From Chryseobacterium cucumeris (GTDB lineage Bacteria; Bacteroidota; Bacteroidia; Flavobacteriales; Weeksellaceae), in assembly GCF_001593385.1 (NCBI RefSeq), contig NZ_LUVZ01000043.1, positions 1-64,000 of the forward strand: DNA of 64,000 nucleotides. The letters run 5' to 3'. Under the pieces are notes generated by a model. The model did no database searches, was not told the DNA's origin, and saw only the letters and a program-made list of their open reading frames with translations. The position numbers and the translations under genes were made by a program. This document shows positions 28,047-36,937 of the stretch, one piece after another; the first letter of the stretch is position 1, and every line of letters begins with the position of its first letter.

Positions 28047-28312
28047 TTTTATAGCAATTCATATTGTTAGCTTTTAAATACCTTACCATACCAGCTGTTC
28101 TTTTTTCATCAAAACTTATTACTAAACTAAATGCTCTAGTAATCTGTTCATAAAAGTATTAGTAAAAGTCCAACTTGCTTGTTTCTAAGCCCTTATCCTA
28201 AGTAATTTCTTTGTGTGATTTTTTTTAAAATATCTAACCCTGAAGGATAGAATTAACAAACAGTTTACATGTATTAATATTTTAAGATTTCATTATTATA
28301 TAATAACTCTTC

Positions 28313-29014
28313 TTACCTATCAGAAAAATATTCTTTTTGGAGAGAGTCTTTTATTTTTTCATGAATAGGCAAATTTTTTACATCATCAATAGATAATTTG
28401 ACTTCATTATGGAAGATACTTTCACCATCGAATCCCAAATAAATACTTTTACCATTAATTGAATTCATATATTTTTCGGTTTTAAATGAATTTATTTGGA
28501 CACCCTCCAATTTCTGACAATTTATCCCTCCATAGCTATAAATATTCTTTTTATCTCTAATATAATTACCACTTAATAATTTGACTTCTGGAGACACTAA
28601 ATCTAATATTATATATGGAGAATTATTATTTCTCGAAGTAGAGTTATAATAAATATTATTTACATCCTTGTATAAAATATTCTTTTCCACTTCCTGATAA
28701 CTTGCTGTTTTTATAATAGCATCAGTACTCCATAAAGAATTTGTTTTTAAAGAAAAGATAGAATCCTGTAAAATTAATCCTTTATTTTTTGTCATTATCT
28801 TTTCATTAGTTCCCGCATATTGTATAGTATAATCTGATGAAATATTCACTTTACCATTATACATATATAGATTTAATTTTAGTTTTCTAATATTATTACT
28901 GTTATTAATTTCCTTTAATTGTGTATCATAATAATTGATCTGTTTTTGTCCATCACATGAAAGCATAATTAATAAAAACAAAATACTATATCCTATTTTT
29001 TTTGTATTTTCCAT
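28313..29014 (-). CDS. Lipoprotein overlapping the effector candidate, putative immunity protein
   Basis: A 233-residue lipoprotein: signal MENTKKIGYSILFLLIMLSC with Cys20 as lipidation site. The rest is Asn-rich, without recognised domains. Its start lies 22 bases inside the 3' end of the upstream gene in another frame, the tight overlap typical of toxin-immunity pairs, whose coupling keeps the immunity level matched to the toxin. A lipid anchor would place it in the periplasm, where a T6SS effector delivered by sister cells would arrive. The pairing is an inference. Confidence 0.6.
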   Translation of the reverse strand: MENTKKIGYSILFLLIMLSCDGQKQINYYDTQLKEINNSNNIRKLKLNLYMYNGKVNISSDYTIQYAGTNEKIMTKNKGLILQDSIFSLKTNSLWSTDAIIKTASYQEVEKNILYKDVNNIYYNSTSRNNNSPYIILDLVSPEVKLLSGNYIRDKKNIYSYGGINCQKLEGVQINSFKTEKYMNSINGKSIYLGFDGESIFHNEVKLSIDDVKNLPIHEKIKDSLQKEYFSDR

Positions 29015-29925
29015 ATTCCAAATTTTGTTGATGCTGTTTTATCTCTGGTTAAACTTGCTGCTCCAGACCAATTATTAACATTCATCTCTAACAACTTATC
29101 ATCTATCAAAGAAAAATTTTGATAATCTCCTCTATCTCTTAATTGATCATATATTTTAAATTTCATATCACATGGATTTGAAGCATTTACAACAAGCAGC
29201 AATACATGATAACCATTTAAAATTGTAAAATAAAATACGTGATAACCAATTTTACTACCAATTGCATTTTTCAAATAATTTGATATTACATTTTGTTTTC
29301 CAGTATTATATTCCTTTGGTTGGTAATTACCTCCACCCTTAAAAGTACTTTGTTCAAAAATTTGAAAATTCTTAACAAAACCATAATCTTTAATTTGATC
29401 TATTCTTGTATAAGCATTATAAACATTTGCTTTATTATTTGAAGTTTCAGTTATAAAGTTTTTATTGTCCAATAATAACTTCCCTAATTGTTTGTCAGCA
29501 GCGATTATACATGCTGTATGTCGAGAAATAGAAATCTTATTTTCCTCAACTAATCTTTCCACATCTTTTTCAGAAAATACGTCTTTATAATCAACACATT
29601 TTATTTTAATCGTATTTAACGTCTTTCCTTCCACTTTTACCGTAATAAGAGTTTCACCAAGCTTTTTGCCCGTCACTTTTGTCTTTATTACCCATTCATT
29701 TTCAACACTCCAATAAGAAGTAGATAATGATATATTTGAATTATTAAGTTCAAATTTCAGATCACGCTTCTTATCATCATTTTTCCCACCTACCTTAAAT
29801 CTAATTTCTCTTGTTTCATTCAAGCTAATGTTATACTCTACTATTCTTGTACATTCAAAATTTACAGAGGTAGGAAATATTTCTCTCGTGACTTTAAACC
29901 AAGTATTATAACTAACCCCTGCCAT
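28993..29925 (-). CDS. VgrG-linked effector candidate, possible papain-like enzyme
   Basis: A 310-residue protein without a signal peptide, as expected for T6SS cargo. Residues 20-110 look like an Ig-like beta-sandwich (REIRFKVGGKN..., KKLGETLITVKVEG). Residues 115-310 hold ISRHTACIIAADKQLGKLL with Cys139 at a helix start, then GYHVFYF and GYHVLLLVVN (His229, His240) and FKIYDQL (Asp260). The order Cys, His, Asp with a His-bearing strand resembles papain-like or amidase folds, but no family is recognised. It overlaps a small gene upstream by 14 bases and a lipoprotein gene downstream by 22, forming one translational block behind vgrG2. Confidence 0.5.
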   Translation of the reverse strand: MAGVSYNTWFKVTREIFPTSVNFECTRIVEYNISLNETREIRFKVGGKNDDKKRDLKFELNNSNISLSTSYWSVENEWVIKTKVTGKKLGETLITVKVEGKTLNTIKIKCVDYKDVFSEKDVERLVEENKISISRHTACIIAADKQLGKLLLDNKNFITETSNNKANVYNAYTRIDQIKDYGFVKNFQIFEQSTFKGGGNYQPKEYNTGKQNVISNYLKNAIGSKIGYHVFYFTILNGYHVLLLVVNASNPCDMKFKIYDQLRDRGDYQNFSLIDDKLLEMNVNNWSGAASLTRDKTASTKFGIWKIQKK

Positions 29926-30082
29926 CTGCTTTTATTTTTTTTGCGCTATTGAACTCCAGATTATCTTCGATTGCATCGAATATCATTTTTTTACTGGTAC
30001 TCATGTGAATTCTCCCAGCTAAAACAGCGTCCTTATTTTGAGTAATAATTTTAATATTCGAAGCTTTTCTTATAATTGCCAT
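29912..30082 (-). CDS. Small protein between vgrG2 and the effector candidate
   Basis: A 56-residue frame, ATG at 30082 and TAG at 29912-29914, starting MAIIRKASNIKIITQNKD. It begins 12 bases after the vgrG2 stop and overlaps the next gene by 14 bases, so the three are read as a coupled series. It is basic, without membrane segment or signal peptide. Short proteins with a similar beginning are, from memory, found next to VgrG and effector genes in Chryseobacterium; a connector or effector-loading role is conceivable. Coding status rests on spacing and overlap only. Confidence 0.55.
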   Translation of the reverse strand: MAIIRKASNIKIITQNKDAVLAGRIHMSTSKKMIFDAIEDNLEFNSAKKIKADGRG

Positions 30083-30094
30083 AGACGTTAATTT

Positions 30095-32020
30095 TTAATG
30101 ATTAGTCCCTTTTTCACCACTATTCATATGTACAGTCTTAGCACTTTGTATAAGAATATCATCTTCTGAACTTATAGCAGTCATTTTTTTTGCAAAAATA
30201 TCAGACGTTGAAGACTGTCTTGTATAATCATTATCCACCATCTCTGTCCGGTTATCAGATATTTCCATTCTATTACCCGTAGCAGTTTCTATAATATCAT
30301 TACCAGCAGATATTGTAATATTATTTCCAACGTTTGTACTTTGGTTATTTCCCACCGTCGTCGTCATATTCTCTCCTACATTAATATTCATATTCTTACA
30401 GTTCAGGGTCATGGTTTCCGGTGCCGTGATATTAATATTACTTCCTGTTGTATCCAGATGGATTTCATTTCCGCTTTTATCTGTAATAATAATGCTTTCG
30501 TCTTCTGTAAAAACGATTCTATGGCCGCTTCGCGTTTGCATAGATTTTACACGATTGTCTGCACCTCCACCAAGGCCTATTCCGCCATGAAACATTCCTC
30601 CCATCACAAATGGTCTGTCAGGATGACTATGTACGAAATTAACCATCACCTGATCGCCTACCTCGGGAATAGCTACATAACCACGATTTTGAGTGATCTG
30701 ATCGGTTCCTCCTGCATCGGGGCTCATTACTCTTACAAAGTGAGTGTTATCATTCATCTGCCAGTCGAATCTTACCTGAACTCTTCCCTGACCTTCCGGA
30801 TCGGTATTGGAAATTACCGTTGCAATTTGTGGCTGTGCAGCCGGTACCGTAAATTCCGGTTTGGGCAGAAAACCCGTGTCTGCGGCAATGGATTCGAAAG
30901 TTCCCGCATAATGTCCGATCGTATCAATTTCATGAACGGCTTCTGTCACCATAACCTTCGTAAAATAAGATGTTTCACTGCTGTCCGGTTTTCTCATATG
31001 AATATCAGCAATACATCCGGGATGCAAAAAAGGAACGGTTGTAGATCCGGAAACCGAAAATACATTAACCGCTTCACTTCCTGACGCGCTTCTTTGAGAA
31101 TGCTCCACATCCAGATGCGTTGTTGCTTTGATAGGCGCAACCTGCAGTGCCGGAGTTTTATAGATTTTATCGTTATGAGTATATGCTGTGCGGGCCAAAT
31201 CACCTAAATGATCAACCGGAGTTTCCCCTGAGGTCAGTTTTTCATTTTTACTGCTGTTATAGCCATAATACTGAGGTTTTGTATGAACCGCTTTAAGCTC
31301 TACTTTAATATTATCTGCATTGCTTCCGTATAAAAGTTTTATAGGTTTATTCTGCGGAGGGAGCTTTCCAAAATGCAATACTTCACCATCATAATAAAAT
31401 TGTTCTCCATAAGCTTCTGCCATTCTCGACAGATAATTATAATGGGTTTCGTTATACTGGCTGCTATAAATGATCTGGGAATAATCATTGGTCTCGACTC
31501 TTATATCAAACCGTTCTTTATCTATTCCCTGTTGTATTACTTCTTTGGCTATGATTCCCATATTAACAGGCTGGCTGCCGCCAAAGCTCTGAATATGCGG
31601 AGCACCGTCCAGCAGGATCGTTGGGCTGTATCCGGAAAGTACAATATTTCCCAGACTCATTTTTTCCTGACTGAATCCTACTTTGGTAATAACCCCGACA
31701 AAATTCCTTTCCGGACTCTCCTCAATATCTTTGTAGGAAATAACAGCTGTAAGACGTTTTCCCAGAAATTTGTTGGCTTCTTCAAGGGTATGGCTCTGCC
31801 TGTCTCCCAAAGCATCGTGAGCAAGAATAAGATTGAATTCGTGGTGGTGACCCGCTTTTTGTTTAAGAGTGAAATGTTTATAGTACTTAATAATTTTACC
31901 TTCTACAACCAGTGATAATTTAACCAGCCGGTTGATCCCTGCGTGATGATTCGCGGATATCCCGTCTGCATTCTGAGATGGGCGGAAAGAAGATCCTTTG
32001 GTCTTTGATTCGGTTTTCAT
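30095..32020 (-). CDS. vgrG: VgrG spike protein 2 (TssI)
   Basis: A 641-residue VgrG. The ATG at 32020 is preferred to one 12 codons upstream, since a TATCTTTA promoter-like box (32045-32052) lies in between. Without the lysine-rich extension of the first VgrG, it has the same gp27-like core (INRLVKLSLVVEG, RMAEAYGEQFYYDGEVLHFG), OB region (GQGRVQVRFDWQ, VGDQVMVNFVHSHPDRPFVMG) and a longer, Asn/Thr-rich spike of repeated VGNN-type units. The two proteins differ most at the C-terminal spike, where cargo specificity is expected. It heads the series vgrG2 - small gene - effector candidate - lipoprotein. Confidence 0.93.
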   Translation of the reverse strand: MKTESKTKGSSFRPSQNADGISANHHAGINRLVKLSLVVEGKIIKYYKHFTLKQKAGHHHEFNLILAHDALGDRQSHTLEEANKFLGKRLTAVISYKDIEESPERNFVGVITKVGFSQEKMSLGNIVLSGYSPTILLDGAPHIQSFGGSQPVNMGIIAKEVIQQGIDKERFDIRVETNDYSQIIYSSQYNETHYNYLSRMAEAYGEQFYYDGEVLHFGKLPPQNKPIKLLYGSNADNIKVELKAVHTKPQYYGYNSSKNEKLTSGETPVDHLGDLARTAYTHNDKIYKTPALQVAPIKATTHLDVEHSQRSASGSEAVNVFSVSGSTTVPFLHPGCIADIHMRKPDSSETSYFTKVMVTEAVHEIDTIGHYAGTFESIAADTGFLPKPEFTVPAAQPQIATVISNTDPEGQGRVQVRFDWQMNDNTHFVRVMSPDAGGTDQITQNRGYVAIPEVGDQVMVNFVHSHPDRPFVMGGMFHGGIGLGGGADNRVKSMQTRSGHRIVFTEDESIIITDKSGNEIHLDTTGSNINITAPETMTLNCKNMNINVGENMTTTVGNNQSTNVGNNITISAGNDIIETATGNRMEISDNRTEMVDNDYTRQSSTSDIFAKKMTAISSEDDILIQSAKTVHMNSGEKGTNH

Positions 32021-32126
32021 ATGCTTTGTGTTTGTGTTTGGTATTAAAGATAACAAAATTTATGTAACAGACACTATATAAATATGTTATAAAATAAAAT
32101 TCTCAGGTATAGTTTTTTTATTCAGG

Positions 32127-32160
32127 CAAAAAAAGACCGTCTTAAATAGGGACAGTCTTT
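32127..32160 (-). terminator. Terminator after tssD copy 3
   Basis: AAAGAC-GTC and GAC-GTCTTT stem with one mismatch around TTAAATAGG; a run of seven T residues follows on the minus strand. Confidence 0.82.
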
Positions 32161-32193
32161 CTTCTTATGAATGTTGATAATGTGTGTCAGTAT

Positions 32194-32601
32194 TTAGCTG
32201 GATGGCCATAGCCCAGCATATTGAGAAGTACCATAATCTATTGTTTCAGCACTGATTACGAAGCTGATCAGCATACTGTTGCTGTCGATAGCATCGAAAT
32301 CTACCTGATGCTGGATTACATATCCATTCTGCCATTTCAGTGTAATCAATGTTCCTTCTTCGTGAGATTTGTTAAAAGTAATCTCTCCTACAGTCGGCTT
32401 ATATTTACCGTTCAGCAAGCTTTCAAGGATATCTGATTTTTCAGTAGCTTCTACTGTAACCTTGATTAATGCGTTGGAAGGATCTGATGCTACACGTCCT
32501 GAAACATCTGTAGATCTGGAAACGCTGTAATTCATTTTTAACAGCTTCTGCCCTTCTCCATTATTGAATTTTAAGATTCCTCTTGAATTTCTTTCTGCCA
32601 T
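32194..32601 (-). CDS. tssD: TssD (Hcp) tube protein, copy 3
   Basis: A tube subunit of 135 residues, the most diverged of the three: Gln replaces Glu twice (KWQNGYVIQHQV), and the last two residues GK are missing (ends WPSS). Like the other copies it is a single-gene unit with its own operator-bearing promoter and terminator. It lies between the tssR operon and the vgrG2 series. The two Glu-to-Gln changes remove two negative charges per subunit, which might alter a tube surface or cargo contact. Confidence 0.9.
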   Translation of the reverse strand: MAERNSRGILKFNNGEGQKLLKMNYSVSRSTDVSGRVASDPSNALIKVTVEATEKSDILESLLNGKYKPTVGEITFNKSHEEGTLITLKWQNGYVIQHQVDFDAIDSNSMLISFVISAETIDYGTSQYAGLWPSS

Positions 32602-32653
32602 GATTAGTAAATTTAATCGTTAGTAATATTTTGTGATGTGGTGATTGTGTTAG

Positions 32654-32747
32654 CAAATATAGAGGCTCTTTTCCGCTAAAAAAAACTTTTCTCTATAAAT
32701 CTGAGATTTTGTAGTAGTTCTACGATTTAATGTCGTAATTCTACGAC
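32654..32747 (-). promoter_or_regulatory. tssD copy 3 promoter with two 21-bp-spaced operators
   Basis: The -7 box TATATTTG is at 32654-32661 (minus strand), 53 bases from the ATG. Repeats start at 32711 and 32732, 50 bases above the box and 21 bp apart: GTAGTAGTTCTACGA and GTCGTAATTCTACGA. The remaining spacer up to 32935 holds a degenerate GGTTTAA-type low-complexity run (about 32850-32900). Confidence 0.85.
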
Positions 32748-32935
32748 AATGGATTTACACACCACACGATAACATCCATTAATACAGTGTTTTAAATTAT
32801 CTCTCCATTTTTAGATAAAAAATAATTTTACACATGAAGGAGAAATAATGAGGTTTAAGATTCAAAGTTTAAGGTTTAAAGTCCGAGGTTTCAGGTTTAT
32901 GTAAATCAATTTTTTGGTCAATCTGTCTTTATGCG

Positions 32936-32971
32936 ACAAAAAAAGCAGAAGTATATACTCCTGCTTTTAAT
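32936..32971 (-). terminator. Terminator of the tssO-tssP-tssR operon
   Basis: AAAAGCAG and CTGCTTTT form the stem; the interval contains GTATATAC; a T run follows on the minus strand. Confidence 0.88.
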
Positions 32972-32988
32972 ATCATAAAATGAATTTT

Positions 32989-35394
32989 TTAATGTTTTGT
33001 GTATTCCGGTTGTTCTGTTGGAATTCTTGATGGAGTAAAGTACTCATTAAGCCAGTAGAAAGTCTGTCCGTTCTGCTGAATTTTTACAGCCGGATTGTTT
33101 CTGTTGGCAAGCATTCTGTCCGCTAAGTTTTTATAATGCTGGAAATAATTCTTTACCGTTTCACTAGGAACAACTTTTGATTTTTTCCAACCTTTCAGCT
33201 TATATTTAGCCATCAGTTCTTCTTCAGAAAGATCAAATCCTGTACTCATTCCGATAGCGTAAGACATTGGCAGCTCATAAAGTGCTCCTTTATCTAAGAA
33301 TTTTATTGTAGGATTATATTTCTTCAACAGCTTTACATATTCTTTCACCGCTCTTGCCTGATTAAAGTCTGCACGGTCCGCCTGAGTGTTTCTGTAAACT
33401 TCAGTATAGAATGCTTTTAAGTTATCATATTCGGATTCAGAAATAAGGATTCCCTTTTCTATTGCCGGAGTATAATCTTTCAGATCTTTTGGAATATATC
33501 CTTTCACAAGGAATGGACTTCCGTAGTTGATCAGCTGTGCCGCAATTCCGGCAGAAACAGGATTGGTAAGTCCTGGATACAGATATTTATATTTCAGATC
33601 TACATCTGTTCTTCCTGCGCCTACCGATGAATGAAAATATTCATTCAGAGATTTATCAACAGTCTGATTGTCTAAAGTAACCTGCGCAATAAGGCTGTCA
33701 ACAGATTTTTTCAGGAATCCCGGAGTGGTAATATCTCCTTTTTTAGGGAAAATAACGAATCCCTGAGACATACTCTGCTTAGGATAAGCTAAAGAGAAAA
33801 ATCCTTCATCACCTTCCACAAGGTTGAAATTGTTTTTGGTAAGTACATCATATTGGTTGATGATCTTCTGCTTTTTAAGTTCAGCAATATTTTTAGCTGT
33901 ATTGGTTACCACATTTTCTGCCATCAATACAAAATCATTATAAGTATCAGATGATCTTGCACTGGTCTGGAACATGATTAACCTTGCCTGAGCCTGCGTC
34001 AATGAGCTGATTACACTGTACATATTTCCGCTCTGGTTAGCAGAAGTACCTACAGTCACTACAATATTGGTTTCATCAGGAACATTTGAAAGAAGATTTC
34101 CAGCTGCAGTAAGAGCTTCTCCTACCGGCTGATAACCATTGTTGCTTGCGCAGTTCATTTCATTTGTTTTCTGATCGATAAACGAAGAAATCTTGCTGTA
34201 ATCTGTACTTAAATTGGATACAGAAATATTCTCCCCACAAGGATTATTTTTATATAAAACCACTCCATATTTAACATTACTAAAATAAGATGGTTTTTCA
34301 AATCTAAGCTGCAGGTCCTGTAATAATGATTTTACAATAGGTGCATAAGGTGCATTGGCTGCACTTACATCTAGCGCGAAAACAATATTGATATTTTTAT
34401 CTCTTTCCGTGATTTCTCTGTAACGGTCAAAATAGATGGGTTCTCCCAATACATTGGATACAAAGTTTTTGCTGTAATCTAAAATATTGGTGAAATATTT
34501 TGTCTTTGAATCAGGAGTTGGTGTTTCTTCTAAAGGGAGATTTACCGGGAAGATATTTTCAAGAGGAGTTCTCTTGTTTACATCAGTAAGAAGAACTGCG
34601 GTTTTGTTGTCAGCATCAGAAGCTGATCCACCTGGATGCCCTTCATGAATTCCCAGTGTTGTATCATTAATTCCTGTTGTATTTTTTAGTTTGATTGCAG
34701 AACGTTCTCCCCAGCTGGAAATTACATTTGAGCTTACCCATCCGTAAAGTCCTTTGTTGATACTGTCCATATCAACAGATGGTTTTTTACCTACCAGGAA
34801 ACGTTTGTTATTTTCAGCCATCTTGTATACGTAAACAATTTGTCCGTTAGGAATTTTCACGTTGGCTGTTTCAATAAGGCTTGGTGAGTTGAACACCATA
34901 ATAGAGTCGTTTTTGTAGTATCTTTCAGCATTTCTGATGACTTCGCTGTTATTAGGGACTACTGCGACTCTTACAGGATAACCTGTTTTTTCGCTTTTTA
35001 AGGCATTATTCCAAAGAAGGAGGTCAGATTCCTGAATCCAGCCGTATGTTTTGACTGATTTTGGGGAAACTTTTTTCATTAAAGCATCCGGAACATATTC
35101 CGCTACTTTTACCATTCCGTCTCTATGTTTTAAAACCATTAAAGGTTCAAGGAATTTCACTTCTTTGTAAGACTTCTCATCATCTTTATCCAAATAAGCT
35201 GTATTTCTGGATCTGTCTGAAATAACAATCCATGGCACTGACTTTTTTGGATATCCGTTAACGACAGGTGAAGCATCCACCTGCCCATATTGTGAAGGCT
35301 CCGGGGTTTTCTTTGACGGCAGTTTTACCTGGCAACTCGTCAATAATACTGATAACCCTATATAATATGCTGCTAGAGGAAATTTATTTTTCAT
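32989..35394 (-). CDS. tssR: TssR lipoprotein of the Bacteroidota T6SS
   Basis: A lipoprotein of 801 residues. The ATG at 35394 is preferred over one nine codons upstream, as it opens the signal MKNKFPLAAYYIGLSVLLTSC. The first 250 residues contain SH3-like strand sets (KTYGWIQESDLLLWN, LYGWVSSNVISSW); the central part has a von Willebrand A-like domain starting IVFALDVSAAN, whose D-x-S fits a metal-site motif. TssR is one of the subunits specific to the Bacteroidota T6SS (TssN to TssR), probably part of the envelope-spanning complex that replaces TssJ-L-M. It is last in the operon, 47 bases after tssP. Confidence 0.85.
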   Translation of the reverse strand: MKNKFPLAAYYIGLSVLLTSCQVKLPSKKTPEPSQYGQVDASPVVNGYPKKSVPWIVISDRSRNTAYLDKDDEKSYKEVKFLEPLMVLKHRDGMVKVAEYVPDALMKKVSPKSVKTYGWIQESDLLLWNNALKSEKTGYPVRVAVVPNNSEVIRNAERYYKNDSIMVFNSPSLIETANVKIPNGQIVYVYKMAENNKRFLVGKKPSVDMDSINKGLYGWVSSNVISSWGERSAIKLKNTTGINDTTLGIHEGHPGGSASDADNKTAVLLTDVNKRTPLENIFPVNLPLEETPTPDSKTKYFTNILDYSKNFVSNVLGEPIYFDRYREITERDKNINIVFALDVSAANAPYAPIVKSLLQDLQLRFEKPSYFSNVKYGVVLYKNNPCGENISVSNLSTDYSKISSFIDQKTNEMNCASNNGYQPVGEALTAAGNLLSNVPDETNIVVTVGTSANQSGNMYSVISSLTQAQARLIMFQTSARSSDTYNDFVLMAENVVTNTAKNIAELKKQKIINQYDVLTKNNFNLVEGDEGFFSLAYPKQSMSQGFVIFPKKGDITTPGFLKKSVDSLIAQVTLDNQTVDKSLNEYFHSSVGAGRTDVDLKYKYLYPGLTNPVSAGIAAQLINYGSPFLVKGYIPKDLKDYTPAIEKGILISESEYDNLKAFYTEVYRNTQADRADFNQARAVKEYVKLLKKYNPTIKFLDKGALYELPMSYAIGMSTGFDLSEEELMAKYKLKGWKKSKVVPSETVKNYFQHYKNLADRMLANRNNPAVKIQQNGQTFYWLNEYFTPSRIPTEQPEYTKH

Positions 35395-35441
35395 CCTATT
35401 TAATCTTTTTATGATTGGCACATCCGTAAGACCGGACGAAA

Positions 35442-36353
35442 TTATTTGCTTTGATTAATATCTACTTTAGTTACACAGTTCTGCGTATCATCCAGGTTTA
35501 CTTTTACCGTCTGGATTACCGTATTTTTATCAAACTGAAGGCCTGCACAATACATGTAGAAGTTATTCACTTTGCTGTCATTTACTTTTACCACTGTATT
35601 TTCATTGTTACACAGATAAGTTTTCAGCAGGTAATTGTAATGCATATTGAAACTGTTTCCGTTGGCAATCTGCTGCAGGTGATATTTAAAATCATTGTCT
35701 ACTTTGGCATAAGAGTCTTCTACTGAAACTTCATCTTCTGCAAGAGCATCATAAGCCGGAAGAATTTTGATACGGTGATAGATAGGATCCTGGCTTTGTT
35801 CTGTGTAAAGAGTCACCAGATACTCTCCAGGTTTTTTATAGGAATAGATGGTAAATTTATCCTTCGCATCTGTATTTCCAGACTCACCGAATTTCCATGC
35901 AAACTGTTTTGCATCAGAAACAGCGCGGAAAGTCACATTTTCATTTTGCATCGCCTGACTCACGGCTTCGATAGTCGTTTTTGTCGTTGCAGTATCTTTA
36001 GGTTTCTGAACGCTTCTTGCGCCTACCATTACAGGGAAAGATTTCGTGTACTTGTTGTCAACGATCAAGCTTACCTGATAGTACCCTGGTTTATTATAGA
36101 AGTGAATACCACTGTTTTTATCTGAAGTTGTTCCATCTCCGAAATTCCATCTTTTGGTTTTCGCAAACTGGGTTTTATCTTCGAATAAAAGTGTGTCTCC
36201 TACCGCCAATGAAGACGGATAAACCACCCCAACAATATCATCGGCTGAGTGTATTACCTTTTTCTGCAGCCACAGAGCAACCAATGCTGCGATCAGCAAA
36301 GTTGCAATAACACCGATAATAATGTTTTTCTTGTTCTTTTGAAAATAATTCAT
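35442..36353 (-). CDS. tssP: TssP, PKD-domain membrane protein of the T6SS
   Basis: A 303-residue protein with a single membrane anchor (residues 11-29) and a periplasmic part. Two PKD-type domains can be seen: WNFGDGTTSD...FYNKPGYYQVSLIVDN (about 68-102) and FAWKFGESG...YSYKKPGEYLVTLYTE (about 153-190). The C-terminal 100 residues are unlike PKD. It fits TssP of the Bacteroidota T6SS and would sit in the trans-envelope complex with TssO and TssR. It lies between the two TssO-like genes and tssR in one operon. Confidence 0.8.
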   Translation of the reverse strand: MNYFQKNKKNIIIGVIATLLIAALVALWLQKKVIHSADDIVGVVYPSSLAVGDTLLFEDKTQFAKTKRWNFGDGTTSDKNSGIHFYNKPGYYQVSLIVDNKYTKSFPVMVGARSVQKPKDTATTKTTIEAVSQAMQNENVTFRAVSDAKQFAWKFGESGNTDAKDKFTIYSYKKPGEYLVTLYTEQSQDPIYHRIKILPAYDALAEDEVSVEDSYAKVDNDFKYHLQQIANGNSFNMHYNYLLKTYLCNNENTVVKVNDSKVNNFYMYCAGLQFDKNTVIQTVKVNLDDTQNCVTKVDINQSK

Positions 36354-36401
36354 AGTTAGTAATTGTGATGTGTTTTATTTAAAGTTCCTAGTATTTATTG
36401 C

Positions 36402-36926
36402 TTACTGCATTCTTGCTTTCAGATCCTGCTCGCGCTGATAGAGCTTATTCTGCTTATCTTTAAATCCGATTCTGCATTCATCTACCTGTTTCTGGAAAAT
36501 TTTAATGTCTTCAGAGGTGGTTGAAATGACTTTTTTGTCATCAAAATACATTTTATAAAATTTTGCGATCTGTGGATAGGCATCTTTGCGGATATCCACA
36601 ACGTCAGTACTATTGAAATAGCTGTTAAGGTCGTTAACACCCAGCTGGATATTGTTTTCGATGAAAGGCTGTGGCCCGTCGTCCGTAAGTTTGGTAATCA
36701 TGGTATACGTACTGTCCATGATAGGAAGAACAACTTTCTGGTGTTGTTCAAATTCGGCTTTCTGCTCAAGATTCTGAATTCCTCTTACATCTTCATCAGA
36801 AAAAGGAGATACAAATCCTTTTAAAAAGATCACTCCCAAAAATAACATTGCAGTTACCAGCATCAGTATTAAATAAAAAAACTGATAATGCCTTTCTTTC
36901 TTAGATAATGTGATTTGTCCTTGCAT
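36402..36926 (-). CDS. TssO-like membrane protein, second of a pair
   Basis: A 174-residue protein: an N-terminal basic stretch KKERHYQFFYL, one membrane segment (about 16-36) and a periplasmic helical part with coiled-coil character (KQNKLYQREQDLKARMQ at the end). Layout and size match the preceding gene and TssO of Bacteroidota T6SS, so the two may be paralogues that assemble together. It lies 11 bases after that gene and 48 before tssP. Confidence 0.6.
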   Translation of the reverse strand: MQGQITLSKKERHYQFFYLILMLVTAMLFLGVIFLKGFVSPFSDEDVRGIQNLEQKAEFEQHQKVVLPIMDSTYTMITKLTDDGPQPFIENNIQLGVNDLNSYFNSTDVVDIRKDAYPQIAKFYKMYFDDKKVISTTSEDIKIFQKQVDECRIGFKDKQNKLYQREQDLKARMQ

Positions 36927-36937
36927 ATCTTTTCTTT

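Noticed and set aside
15492..32601. Prophage tail or contractile-injection (eCIS) cluster
   Set aside because: TssR, TssP, TssO-type and ClpV proteins point to a T6SS; no phage structural, lysis or integrase genes are present.
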